A stretch of 64,000 nucleotides of DNA, taken from Paraphysomonas bandaiensis (taxonomy: Eukaryota; Chrysophyceae). The stretch covers positions 115,610-179,609 of the forward strand of contig CBFFRP010000319.1 in NCBI GenBank assembly GCA_965644295.1, given 5' to 3'. The position numbers and the translations under genes were made by a program. A model generated the notes under the pieces. It did not search any database. It saw nothing but the letters and a program-made list of their open reading frames with translations, and had not been told where the DNA came from. This document shows positions 1 through 11,455 of this stretch, one piece after another; the stretch's first letter is position 1; each line of letters begins with the position of its first letter.

Positions 1-2257
1 AATTAGAGGTAGTGAAGGCAGATGCAGCGACTACAGCTGCTGTGTATGAAGAAAATATTGCTTCTTTGCAGAACAAGGTGGAGTTACTTTCTAATGAATT
101 GAAAAGTTTACATAAACAACATGAAATTGAGTTGAGAAGCGAAGTAGAGTCCATGGAAAAGGATATTCGAGAAAAAGATATGGAGCTTTCTCGCTTGACT
201 TCGTTAACAAAAGATTACGAAACCGTGTGTGCCAAAATGGATAGTGTTACAGAGGAAAATAAAACCCTCAAACAAAAGCAGCTTCTATTAGAGTCACTGC
301 CCAATCAAGCTGAAGTGGTTTCCAACCAGAAGAAACAAATTCACAAGTATGATACATATTCTTTATCTTTTCCACGTACACAGTTTTCTAGTATGACGTT
401 ATGTATGAATGAGTAATGCTTCACTTCTCCATATTCGTACTAATTGATAAACTTCAACGTAGGCTCGAAGTTGAGACTCGTCAGCTACACCAAGTTATTG
501 CTCAGCTTCGCAATGCCCGCCGAAACAACCAAGAGACAGTGGATAGTGCCCTAGCGGATCGACAATCCCAGAGTGAGCTGTTAGAGCGCCAAAAGCAGGA
601 GATAGTAGAGCTGAAGGATTCTTTGGAAAAGTTGCGACATTGTGATGATGAGAGGAACACTTTGAATAGTGAGGTACATATAACACACGAAAGTATTGAG
701 AGTATATGTGGGAACGTAGATATTGCCTCAGTTTCTCCCCTTATGTGACATTTACAATGGTTTTTAGGTAGTAAGGCTCCGCGATGTACTGTCGAGTATT
801 CGCTCAGAGTACGATAATAAGTTGATGCACTTGGAACAAATGTTAGTAGATACTCAGCAAGAACTATCCGATGCAAACCGGACAAGATATGACGTCGAGA
901 GTCAGTTGGAAGCCACAATCTCGGATTTTCTGATTGCGAAACAAGATTTGTCCCTCAAATCAGCGGAGTTGGAGAATTTGCACCGAGTGATCAGTGGAAT
1001 AGAAAAAGAGAAGACTGCTGCTATAAAACGAAGTGAAGAGGGGTTCGACGAACGAGTAAAGAAGCTTAAACAGGAGTGGGTAACAAGGCTCGATGAACTG
1101 AGAGAGGAACATGAGGGAAACATATGCATGATACGAAAACAACTGGTGGAAGCCAAACTGCGTATTCAGGATGAAGAACTACTGCGTCGAAAAATGGAGA
1201 TAGATATGACAGCGGAGAAAAAGAAAATGCACAAGACCCTTGAAAATGCTCTGAGTCAGTTGCAGAATTCTCAGGAAGACTGTGTTGACAGAGTGCTTGT
1301 AAAAAATTTAATCGTCACGTACTTTCAGCAGAAGAGGTAATTAATGTCACACGTCACATTATACACTACTGGTACACATGTTTTTACATTAATATGCATC
1401 GGTGTGCATAATTCGCTGATAATGAATGCCTAACGTACATTTCCTTCTCATCTAGGTCAATGGAAGTTCTGGAACTCATAGCAAAAGTTCTCGGGTTTAC
1501 GGAATCCGACCGTGTGACGACAGGGCTTCAAGTGGCGTCGGGGTCATTATTGGGTTCACTTTTTCAGTCATTTGCTAGTCCTCTCAAGGCGGTCACTCTT
1601 CCATCCCCAAAACCTGTAGATATCGAGGTGCATTTTTTTTCATATATGTCGCTATATACATGATTGCGTTCGGCGCTCGAATATTTCGCATCATTCCTGA
1701 TACTGTTGTAGGGAGAAAATTTAGCTGAAATGTGGTTGAATTTTTTGATTCACGAAAGCGATGGAAATGCTGCGTCAGACTCACAGAAGCCTAATCCACC
1801 GACTGTGAAACCTATTCCAGGTAATTACATTGCTCACAAGTGTAGTGTTTCCGTATATACGATGGTGCAGTATGAATTATGAAACCTGTGCTGCTGTTTA
1901 ATCATTTGATGGTATACAGATAAACCAACGTCACCGAGTATGAGTTCTGTTAGTTTGAGCCGTAGTGGGAGCTCGGATTCGGAGCGGTCGGCACCATTGT
2001 CGCCTCGTCGCTCATACACCAGTCTCTCCCATCACACACTGACAGGGACATCTGCTCCTCCCTCTGGGTCGCGCAGAATGACTGGCATCCGAAATGTTCC
2101 CATAGATATTAGTATACCTCCCGCGGTTTCTCCTTCCCGCAGCAATACCTCATCACCTGGTGATCCTACTGCCTTTAAGTTAGTCCCACAGTCTCCTGTC
2201 TTTTCGCCTTCCCTGGATGGGGGTAATGATGGAGCTGGCTCGCGGATTTCTAGTTAG
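1..2257 (+). CDS. Golgin of the GMAP-210/Rud3 type (GRAB domain), 5' partial
   Basis: Long coiled-coil protein whose start lies before the window. Six exons join in frame with GT-AG introns: 1-346, 463-673, 768-1336, 1456-1627, 1712-1820 and 1920-2257, giving about 580 visible residues. The first three exons are almost pure heptad-like Glu/Lys/Leu/Gln coiled coil. Exons 3-4 join to DRVLVKNLIVTYFQQKRS followed by EVLELIAKVLGFTESDR, and exon 5 gives LAEMWLNFLIHES. This is the pattern of the GRAB (GRIP-related Arf-binding) domain of yeast Rud3 and animal GMAP-210, which binds Arf1-GTP on cis-Golgi membranes and tethers vesicles. The tail (exon 6) is Ser/Pro-rich and low complexity. The domain is only recognisable across the intron at 1337-1455, which supports the splice model. 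The family call is from motif reading, not a search; the coiled-coil nature is certain. Confidence 0.75.
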
Positions 2258-4222
2258 TTTAGTTGGTACATTTCAATGCTCTAAGTAGTGGACGTACTAC
2301 AGAATTGTTTACGAATGAAGTGGAGTGTCTGTTTAAGTTGTGGAGAATTAATTCTGTGTTGTGTATTACGCGTTGTTTTGAATAGCTGTTCGTAATTTCA
2401 CTTGAAAGAAGTACAATGCGGTGAGTAAATTTTCTGTAGCAGTGTGCTTGGTAACGACCTCTCAAACACATTAGGGAGGTTGAAGACACCATTTCGTACT
2501 TTCATTGAAAAATAACTGTGAACCCATCACTGCGTAAGATTAGCAAACAATGTCAACCCTATCAACCAATATTTTACAAACTAGACAGAAGTGATCTTAT
2601 ACTGTCAATATATTACAGATAGTGACCTAATTCATATTTTTCATTATAGTTTTAACCACGGACAATAAGGAGGCTATATCGTTCCGCGCTCAAAATTTTA
2701 AAATTCAGACAATGGATGATACTCCTTATCCCTAGGTTAAAGTGTAGTTTATCCTCATGATGTTGAAAACTGAATATTAGATTGTGCAGCTATTTTAGTT
2801 GCCTGCTTGCTGTAATAAGAAATAACCGTTTCCTGTGATTAACATTAATGTTGAGTTCTGCTATATGAGAGCAATTGAAAGCTGTAGTTGTAAGGTATTT
2901 AAATTACTGTAGTATACAGTTGTAGTCTAGTTAATCGTATTGTGAGAATGAATGACGATAAGCATATAGCGGTAAAACGGAATATAGTGACGATGCAAGT
3001 TGTAGTGACGATGTAAGATCGTCGTACGAGAAATGAGTGGTAGTGGAGACAGCATGATATTGATGAATGATAAGAGATGTTGATTATAATTTATAATTCT
3101 CAGCATTGAGTATAAGTTACCTTCTGTTGTTAAGTTAATACTTCTCATATAATGTCAAACCTTGATAATTAAGAAAACAAATAAGAATTCATATTGTTTC
3201 AAATTAAAGGTATGTATACAGTATACTGGCCGTGTATGCTTTGGTAATAACAATTGCACTATAGAGCTACTCAAACAATAACCCAAATTTATATATATAA
3301 TAGCTACAACAAATGCACTCCTACTACAGAAGGATACTGAGGGAATAGCAACTGCGAGGTGTTGAAATTCGTACATAAGTGTGAGGATGAATGTGAACAG
3401 TTTTAGTCGCACGAAAGGCTTCTTATTGCCTTAATTTGCATCATCATTACATTTATATACAATGGGCTTAACCTCTGCTAGTGCACCTGATTAAATGACG
3501 TGTGTATGATATGAGGCACACGATATCCCCATAAGCACAATGCGACCCAAACCCAGAAAGAACTGGATACCACTACCCGTTACCACCTATACAGCATCAG
3601 ATATGGTACTAGACTCTCCTGAAATATTCTTGAAGTTGTTTCGAAGTCCTGGCTATGAAGATAGATCGCTTGTACTGATATCATTATGATCTTCTACTGC
3701 AGTTGAAGGATGGAATACAACTTAGAGTGTTTGATGGAATACTGAAGTTGAATGTCTACATTTGACCGGTGCTGATGTGAGCGCTCTGTTAAGCCAAAAT
3801 CAGGTGTAAAACGTTCTTTAGACAAAATGGGGATAAGTTCATATATTATGGTTTTAAACGACTGTATTAGTCAGATGTCAGATAAGGGTTATAATTTAAA
3901 ACCTTTAAGTTACTCGCAAATAAGCAAAGCGTAACACTGTAAAGTTTATGTTTGTTAGTATATTCTGTTGGCATATTAATGTTACTTAGATTACTTGTCA
4001 GAATAACTGTTGTATTAATAATTTCTACAACATTTAAGTATACTACAATATTTTAGTATAATATGTCATATTTTAACATTTATATTATTATATTATTACA
4101 AAATATCAGCTTCATGACTTACTTATAATAGACTGCTACGGAAATGTAAATATAGCACAAGTCCTAATTGATATCACAATGCTGAACACTCTACTATCAT
4201 ATTACTCCCTAGGACAATGTGT
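2258..4222. other. Intergenic region, AT-rich, no gene seen
   Basis: Nearly 2 kb between the golgin stop and the 3' end of the thiol-transferase gene. Only short open frames occur (at most 85 codons), with no recognisable motif and no convincing splice-joined extension. I see no RNA gene or repeat in it. Confidence 0.6.
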
Positions 4223-4996
4223 TCACGCCCGTTTTCGGGAACTGACTTCAGCCTCGACTGCTTGATACCACTTCTGTAAGCCATTGACTTCTTTCATTGC
4301 ATATTCGAAAGTAGGAAGCTCATTGATTCCTCGTAAAACACCGAATACTAATAAATCAGGGACAGTAACTCGATCACCATGCAAATATGTATTTGCACCC
4401 ACTGCCTGTACCCATTCATTGAGAAGCTGACGCAACTCCTCCCTCTCGTTACCAATCCCGTACTTTTTTTTAACTTTCGTGTGCACAGCAAACATTGCCA
4501 CTGGACTTACATATCTGTTCAGTAATTTCTGTGGTAAAGACCAAGAGTCGACATTATCCACATACTGGAATGATTTAAACGACTCTCCAAAGCTCCTAGT
4601 AATATTACAATACAACACAGTAGATAGCTTCTTCTCTGTCCAATCCATCCATTGGTCAGTATCATCTGTCCATTCCACAGTCTGTCCTTCAGCTCCAGTG
4701 ATAAGATCTTTAGAATCACGTACATACTGTATGATTGTCTTGGAATCAGTTAGTACATTCTCACCAATAGTTGCAACAGGAACTGATTTTGAACCTGAAA
4801 ATTTAATTTGATCTTTTGAAAGTGGGTTTACTTCAATGGTTTTATAATCTATACCAGAGTAATCAAAGTATGACTTTACACGATTACAAAATGGGCATGT
4901 AGCATATTGATAAAGTGTGATTGTAGTGGAATTATATCGTAGAATATTCCTAGAAAAAGGAATTCTTGATAAGATTCTTTGTTTATTGAATATCAT
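4223..4996 (-). CDS. Glutaredoxin/GST-fold protein, membrane-associated prostaglandin E synthase 2-like
   Basis: Single-exon protein of 257 residues if started at the ATG at 4996. A farther in-frame ATG at 5137 would add 47 residues with no conserved look. From 4996 the protein begins MIFNKQRILSRIPFSRNILR, a basic Ser/Arg-rich leader typical of mitochondrial import. It is followed by an N-terminal glutaredoxin-like domain with the redox motif CPFC (residues 34-37), the cis-Pro segment SVPVA and a C-terminal all-helical GST-like half. This order is that of mPGES-2 proteins, which in animals isomerise PGH2 and bind heme and glutathione. In protists the physiological substrate is unknown, so the enzyme name is family-level only. 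It stands alone, with long non-coding flanks. Confidence 0.75.
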   Translation of the reverse strand: MIFNKQRILSRIPFSRNILRYNSTTITLYQYATCPFCNRVKSYFDYSGIDYKTIEVNPLSKDQIKFSGSKSVPVATIGENVLTDSKTIIQYVRDSKDLITGAEGQTVEWTDDTDQWMDWTEKKLSTVLYCNITRSFGESFKSFQYVDNVDSWSLPQKLLNRYVSPVAMFAVHTKVKKKYGIGNEREELRQLLNEWVQAVGANTYLHGDRVTVPDLLVFGVLRGINELPTFEYAMKEVNGLQKWYQAVEAEVSSRKRA

Positions 4997-7152
4997 TCTA
5001 TATATGGGTGTTAAGGGGGTTGTATGAGGTGTGTGTTGGTTAATAGCATCACATGGCTGTACACTACAAGCAAGTACCTCATTGAGAACACATATAGAAG
5101 GTATACACACTACCATACTACGGTACCATACTATCATATAGTGCTGCTGTATATGTATGTACGTATGTACAGTTCTGTGTCCAGAGTACTCCGTATGGAA
5201 TACTGTGCATAATTATACTGCTGTATATCACTGTATTTTGAGTCTATTATCCACCCATCATTTCTGATGCTAAACGTGTGGTCCACAGGAGCTTCCACAG
5301 CACTCACTCGACATATCAAAACAAACTATTATCATTATTAAACCAGAGTGTCTTGTAGAAATCACACTGCAAGATATTCAAATGAAAGGCTCATGTTGGA
5401 AGAAGCATTGAACCTCAATGGCCTGAGCGTGTCATGAATCGATGATGGAAATCTCAGCAAGGTAACTGAACGATTATTTACTATATATACAATGACACTG
5501 GCATCACATCCCATTGATGACTATGATTAATTTCACTTTTGACGACATCATTTGTGGGTCAATTAGACATGCATGGACTGAGGGATGGTGTTATTGTGTC
5601 TGTTATTAATAAACCCAATGATGATTATGATTAATATCACTCTGACGACACCATTTATGGGTCATTTAGACATGCATGGACTTAGGGTTTAATTGTTTGT
5701 TATTGGAAACTTTGTAATTGACGTGTTCACCTTATTAACATTTTCTTATAGTGTGAAGATACTACTGTGAGGGCATACGGCGAGTATTTCCACTTGTAAA
5801 ACTCATGGTGAGTAAACATTCTGTTCACACATTCGTTGTTTATATATCCCGATGATTAAAAACAAAATACCATACGATACACTGCATAAAATGCATTGTA
5901 CTGGGGTCATGAGATTTCTGCCTAAGGGATTTCATATGATTACTTTCAACATGCCGCTGTTGTTGGACTGTGTTTAAATTTACGTTGTTTGTAGGACCTG
6001 TGCTTCACTTGTACCTGTTGAAGGAGACGTCCCCGCCGAGTAGTCTGCCTCCATAATCGATCATTGTGAGTACTTTGATATGTGCAACACCTTTACCTGC
6101 CTATTGCAGTCTATTCTGCCACAGATGTCATCTTTTCTGTGATGATTACTTCTATTTGCCATGGACTGCAGACATTATACGATATTTTAGGAACCTAGTA
6201 GTGATATGCGTGACCTACCGAGGGCCAAAAATGTCATACATCTGCTTATACACACTATTTCTTCTTTTACAACTCAACTTATATTACTTATCCACAGGAT
6301 TAGCTGGCGGTAACTATGTGTAGCAGTCTCAGACTCTCTTCGTTATGGAGTTAGCAGCTATTTCCCACAGTAAAATCGTTATCGCATTTGGTAATGTTGG
6401 ACACCTAGTTTCGCTTTCTTCTTCTTTGAATTCGATATGAATTTCTTTATTTTCTTCTCTGTGAATCTTCTCTAGTTGAATAAAGTCAATAATTCTGTTG
6501 GTCTACAAAATTTCGTATCATATCTACCAACAAATGAATAAATAGTTGTTTTTGCACAACTATTCAGTAATAAGATCTTTATAATGTTATTGTTAAAAAC
6601 GCTAGTACTCAACTGTATTCTTGTTAGAAAGTCGTAGTAGAAAAAACAAGTTCTTATAAATGTTGACTTAGTCAACACTTTTAGAATCCAAGGCTACTTT
6701 ATGCATTTAGTTAGCGTACACATAATATATCTGTGGGCTTTGCTGGTTGTACAGTTTGGAATAAGAGACGGTTTTAAAGAGTTAATGATATGCTTCGAAT
6801 TAATTCAGAGAAGCCGGAAAGAGTTGACTGTAGTCTTGGTTATCTCATATCTGATAAAAAATAGAATTATTAAAAGATAATAAATGATCGGAAATGATCA
6901 TCGCAATTTTAACTCCTTGATTATAGAGATAGTTCATTGTTCAGTTACTTAAGTTTAGCCACCCTAACGTCAAGCTTTTGATATCACAAACTCATAAACG
7001 TCTTTCGTAGCTGTTTAAAGTTCAAAGAGCTCTGAGGACTAGTAGTAATCATACTAACAGTCAAATATATCCAAGATGTAGTTGAAATAGTGCTTTTTAC
7101 AAGTTTTAACTGATACATGGCATAATAACAAATCAAACTAATGTGAACAAAG
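4997..7152. other. Intergenic region with a small tandem duplication
   Basis: No gene can be supported. An 85-codon frame at 6066-6323 has no motif and no context. The only structure seen is an imperfect tandem duplication, listed separately. The rest is AT-rich unique sequence. Confidence 0.5.
5510..5687. repeat. Imperfect tandem duplication, about 75 bp, two copies 104 bp apart
   Basis: Copy one (about 5510-5585) and copy two (about 5614-5687) share TATGATTAAT, GACGACA, ATTTGTGGGTCA or ATTTATGGGTCA, and GACATGCATGGACT, with scattered substitutions. The about 28 bp between them are not shared. No function is evident. Confidence 0.7.
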
Positions 7153-7764
7153 TTAGTTTTCTCTCGGTTGATCTACATTTGAAGGTGCAGCGGGTTGTGC
7201 AGCTCTCAATATCCCGGCAATGGCAAGAAAAGCTCCACCAACGCCTAATACTCCCCCTGATACAAGAAACGCACCAGTTCCAATAGCAGTAGCGGACGTC
7301 GCACTCGCTGTCGATATTGCACTGACAGCTAAGCCAGTGGTCCCTAGAATTGTCCCCACATAGCCAATATGAGTCAGCCCCCCGTACGGTACTTGGTCAC
7401 CTTGAGTAGCTAAAGTAAGGTCTCGTTTCAATGATTCAATATTAGTTCTTTCTATTTTATTATTCAATTCGCTGATTTGTAACTCAGTTTTTTTCTGAGC
7501 ATTTTCCATAAATGAAATCTGGGCCTTGGCCGCATCAAACTCATGTTTTCGTCCAGCATTAAAACTTTCTTGAACAACTTTATTACCCAATTGCCCCAGC
7601 CCTTTGAACGAATTCGACATTGTACTAAACATGAAGTCCAACGACTTTGTTGCCATAGAATATTGGGCTTTTTCTTCATCAGTTGCGTTATTGTACCAGT
7701 GGAAGGCAGAGCCTGCTGACAATGTGCTTCCGAGAGCAACTGTTTTCAATGGGAATCGAATCAT
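7153..7764 (-). CDS. Unrecognised coiled-coil protein with Gly/Ala-rich C-terminal membrane hairpin
   Basis: 203 residues from the ATG at 7764; the frame is open up to 7788 but only through a non-ATG codon. The N-terminus MIRFPLKTVALGSTLSAGSA is basic then hydrophobic and could be a mitochondrial leader or signal anchor. Residues of about 70-120 form a charged helical or coiled-coil stretch. The last 70 residues are a long run of Gly, Ala, Ser, Thr, Ile and Val (TILGTTGLAVSAISTASA and on to GGAFLAIAGILRAAQ), readable as two closely spaced membrane helices, followed by a short polar tail. I do not recognise the family. It is transcribed away from a second coiled-coil protein (8377) that also ends in a small-residue hydrophobic segment, so the two may share a promoter region and be related in role. 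Confidence 0.6.
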   Translation of the reverse strand: MIRFPLKTVALGSTLSAGSAFHWYNNATDEEKAQYSMATKSLDFMFSTMSNSFKGLGQLGNKVVQESFNAGRKHEFDAAKAQISFMENAQKKTELQISELNNKIERTNIESLKRDLTLATQGDQVPYGGLTHIGYVGTILGTTGLAVSAISTASATSATAIGTGAFLVSGGVLGVGGAFLAIAGILRAAQPAAPSNVDQPREN

Positions 7765-8376
7765 TATTACCCTCAAGATATCCCTCAATCTAAAGCGATA
7801 GATGTCGGCTAGATAACTTACTTGTATATATATAACAATAGAATAATGTCATATACTGCTGGTTGGGTAATACGCCGACCCATATACAGCGTACTTTATA
7901 CTGTATGTACTGTGTACTGCAGTATATATATACTGCTGTGTATGTTTTCATATACAAATATATGAAGGAGCGGTTTTAGCGATAGAATGGAATATCTACA
8001 TATGGTATAGATGGTATAAGTGACAAAAAAACTGACTTTTGAGGCTAAATATCCAAATTTTAAGATTACTGTACCCCTAAACCACTAGTATATACAACCA
8101 TATATAGATTTTCGTTTAAAAAACCGTCAAGCCATATGGATGGACTGGAGAGTAGTTTATATAACCTGCCTGTGGTACTATATCTTGATTATACGTATAA
8201 TCCTATAGGTAATATTTTGGCGAGTGAGAAAGTCGTAATACCATATACATATACATACATATATATATATAATCATTTAAACTACAAGCAAATTACAAAG
8301 TCGGATATAATTGAATAAATATACCTGGTGTTGTATATCTCTGTATGAGTATTTCCCTATAAACACTGAGGTTGAT
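7765..8376. promoter_or_regulatory. Divergent intergenic region, probable shared promoter
   Basis: About 610 bp separate two genes transcribed away from each other. The stretch is rich in TATATA tracts (near 7833-7840, 7923-7930 and 8260-8270). No specific factor site can be named. The promoter role is inferred from position only. Confidence 0.35.
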
Positions 8377-9612
8377 ATGGACTTGTTTTCTATCAGTAAT
8401 TATTCAGTGGGTCTCGATATATGCAGCGCTTTGGGTATTCCGACAAGACCTGTTCTGGAGGATGCTATCACAACAGTAACAAAGCGAACTATAGAAAATG
8501 GTGCGCGCTCTTTTTCTGAACCTGTGAAGCCAAAGCCTGCATCATCTTGTCAAGAAATAATAAGCAACTATTCTGGTGGCGAGCCTCCGAAGCCTCCTTT
8601 CTCTAGCGGCTCTCCAATATCTCCTTCCAAAGGGGCATCAGATTTTTATAAAAGAGAAAATTTATACACTCAAGCTCAGGTTTTCAATGATGTCAAGAAC
8701 GGAATTCAAAGGCGCATAAACACTGAAAGCGACTCCGAGCAATTGGAAGGCCACATCGCAACATTACAGCAACAGATAGCACTTATAAAGAAATATGAAT
8801 ATCGAATCTTAGATCTACTTGAAAATCCGAGTATTGCAAGTGAGATTAAAGACAAAATATTTCTAGCAAAAAGTAGAGCCAAGACTCTTTTTACCAGACT
8901 TAATGAATCTGGAACTATTGATCTTCGATCTGCTGTTCCGGAGGAACAGCAGCGGTCTTGCATGGAGCGTGGAAAGTTTCAAGCTCTTCTTGAAAGTGTA
9001 TTACCTGAAGCTGAGGGCTTTATATCGTCTGTTGATCTCTATAATCAGATGAAGCAAGAAGAGCGTCTTCTTTTGGCGCACCCAGAAAGCTTTGCCCCAA
9101 TGCTTTCCATAATTCATTTAGCCAGCGAAGTTGAAACGAAACAGTCGGATCGAGCTGTTATATCAGTTTCTTTTTACCCTGTCTTAAAAAGTACGGCGAT
9201 GCAAAACTTACGTATTGCCATTCCAGCTATTCAGAAGCTCTCCGAACATAGAAAACAAGATTTGGATTCGCTTCATCAAGACCCTTCCAAAACATCGGAA
9301 CTGCTGAACCAGTGTCGAGATACTAGAAATGCGATTTCCTTGTACTCTGATGCATTAGAAAAAGTTCCATTTCGCAAAGAGCTGGAAAGTGAAATAATTT
9401 TACTTGGAAAAGAAATATCGTATCTGGAGCAGTCTGTAATTTTCATTGAAAGTCAAATTCGATCTGAGAAAAATATTGCTTATTTAGTCGCTGCTGGTCG
9501 TGGGGTGGTCATTGGGGCTGGACTAACGGCCGCTATTGCCATACCTGTCATAGGCAGCTCTATGATTGTCTCCTCAGTGTTGTGGCTATTTAATTCTAGA
9601 AGATATAGATGA
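8377..9612 (+). CDS. Unrecognised coiled-coil protein with C-terminal membrane segment
   Basis: 411 residues from the ATG at 8377, the first ATG in the frame; the upstream 22 codons are open but lack one. The N-terminal 90 residues are Ser/Pro-rich and probably disordered (PVKPKPASSC, GGEPPKPPFSSGSP). The middle, about residues 100-370, is mostly helical and charged with coiled-coil character (QLEGHIATLQQQIALIKKYE). The C-terminal 45 residues contain a hydrophobic Gly/Ala/Ile run (VIGAGLTAAIAIPVIGSSMI) and end in NSRRYR, as in a tail-anchored or hairpin membrane protein. No family is recognised. It is the divergent neighbour of the 7153-7764 gene, which has the same order of parts. No intron is needed. 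Confidence 0.65.
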   Translation: MDLFSISNYSVGLDICSALGIPTRPVLEDAITTVTKRTIENGARSFSEPVKPKPASSCQEIISNYSGGEPPKPPFSSGSPISPSKGASDFYKRENLYTQAQVFNDVKNGIQRRINTESDSEQLEGHIATLQQQIALIKKYEYRILDLLENPSIASEIKDKIFLAKSRAKTLFTRLNESGTIDLRSAVPEEQQRSCMERGKFQALLESVLPEAEGFISSVDLYNQMKQEERLLLAHPESFAPMLSIIHLASEVETKQSDRAVISVSFYPVLKSTAMQNLRIAIPAIQKLSEHRKQDLDSLHQDPSKTSELLNQCRDTRNAISLYSDALEKVPFRKELESEIILLGKEISYLEQSVIFIESQIRSEKNIAYLVAAGRGVVIGAGLTAAIAIPVIGSSMIVSSVLWLFNSRRYR

Positions 9613-11455
9613 ATGTTTAATGCCAGTGTTATTTGGTCCTTCTCTTATAATATGGGGAGACAAAGACTGGCTGGATTGAATACTAAATCGTCGTCAAAAT
9701 AATGTAGTAAAGTTTCACAATGAAGTACAATTTTGTGATTAAATTGATATGCGTGCATTGATTTAAATATAATAAGCTGTTAACTAGAATCGCCTCTTTT
9801 ATTCCAATTTAAATGAAATAGCTAATAAGTGTAATGAAAAGCTACGAAAAAACAAAAGTAATAAAAACTTATATAAACTGCTTACACTATATATTCACCA
9901 GGGCTGTGTAACAATTAATTGTCAATTATTGGCATTGCCACAAGTGAAATTTGGACAGCAAGTAATAATTTATCAAAAAATTCTTCAATTAATCGTCAAA
10001 ACACACAACACGACGATGAAAAAAAGTCATTTTCCTTTCTTTTCATCTAACATTTATTTCAGCTAATATGAGTATTTTAAGTATTAGTTATTACACATAA
10101 TTATAAGTCATAAGTGGCACAAACTACATATAGCTAGTTAAAGGTTTAAACTTAATATTAATTGGGTAGTGAATGTCTTACATTTAGTCAGAAATAACAT
10201 CGCAAAACAAGTTAACTAAATACTGCTTAACTCTGATATCCTATAATCTAACGCTACGAAAGCTACTTATGCGTCACCGCAAGTACAAAGATGCAACCAC
10301 TTTTGCTCTTTATTAATTGGGACAGCCAGTAATAATTTCAATTATAATTAACTACAACAAGCGCCAATTAATTGTTGCGCCTGGTGACATTCACCAATGA
10401 TACAGCTCTAAGTAAAATAAGAGAGCAATATATTGCAATGACAGTATTATTGTATTATTAGTCGTAATACGTATATCGTATCAAATCAAGCCACCTTAGT
10501 CTGTTAAGGGAGTAGACAATTAACTCGTACAATGCTGTATTTACCATGAGATACACGGTCAGATATTGCATATGCTGTAGGAATTGTTGTCTCGTTATGT
10601 TGCTATGCCAATACTGGCTGTGTGTAAACTTATGACTTACTTGTTTACTATGTTTAAGGAATCTGATTTGGCACTGACGCTGACTAGGCAGGTGATTTAG
10701 TTACTTGACTATCGATTATCGTATATATTATTTTTGTCGCCGGAAGTCCACTTACATAATTATACAGGTTATGTCATCACTCATTTAAAGCAAATATCAA
10801 GCCATGTATGCCTTAGTATGCAAGAATTGGTGTGGCTTCTGGGAGTGTTGGGCAACAAGAACTTCGATTGTGCAAACCCACCTATTTTTTCGGATATAGC
10901 CAAAGTACCCGTGGCTCAACACTTAATCCGTATTTTATTAACGCTCAAAACATATCGAGATCAAATACCACTGCGTACGTGAACATGTAGAGCATGATAG
11001 ACCGTTCAACACTGTATCATGTTGGGACATCTTTACAAAACTATATGTATTGTAGTATAAGTGAAGCGTCAAAAAGTGTATCTAGGTGAGGATCAGATTT
11101 AATGGAGGTCACCACATGATGCAGAAGACTATGGTGAGGCTATTTAAATGTCGGAGTCATGCATACACCAGCTATCCTTATTAGATTTTGGTGGTTGCGT
11201 ATATGGCAGTTATGTCTCATACACACACAGCGGAAGGGGGAGAAAGTTCTTCGAAATAATGTGAAAATTCTATCCATAGCTTTGAATTGAGAGAGAGGGT
11301 TGAGTAATGATATTTAACGCTTTTGAATTATAACCGATACTTGAAATATACAGTAAATAGAGTTGGCATAATGTGAGGTTACGAATTGTTACGTGTTACG
11401 AATAAAAGTCTATCTACAGCCCTCTTTCCTAACTGCTGTCTTCAGTGATTCCGAA
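9613..11455. other. Intergenic region with a dispersed-repeat copy, no gene seen
   Basis: No coding sequence is supported. An 82-codon frame at 10734-10982 lacks an ATG and motifs. The stretch around 10187-10292 is similar to one at 15548-15652 (listed as a repeat). Ends near 9899 and 10390 contain CAATTAATTG in inverted positions and may belong to an old element. Confidence 0.5.
10187..10292 (+). repeat. Dispersed repeat, copy 1
   Basis: Shares with 15548-15652, in the same order, AGTCAGAA, TTAACTAA, TGCTTAACT, TGATATC and GCRTCACCGCAAG, with substitutions and small indels between them. This suggests an old non-autonomous mobile element or a decayed segment; ends were not defined. Confidence 0.5.

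Noticed and set aside
2259-3412. Minus-strand ORFs of 73-85 codons downstream of the golgin
   Set aside because: Low-complexity, AT-driven composition with no motif or conserved look.
4997-5137. N-terminal extension of the thiol-transferase from the ATG at 5137
   Set aside because: The extra 47 residues lack leader or domain character, whereas the ATG at 4996 gives a good organelle-type leader directly before the redox domain.
9899-10397. Possible MITE with CAGGGCTGTGTAACAATTAA at left and an inverted CAATTAATTG-containing end at right
   Set aside because: The ends match only partly and no convincing target duplication could be aligned (TATTCACC versus CATTCACC in unequal positions); left as a suspicion.
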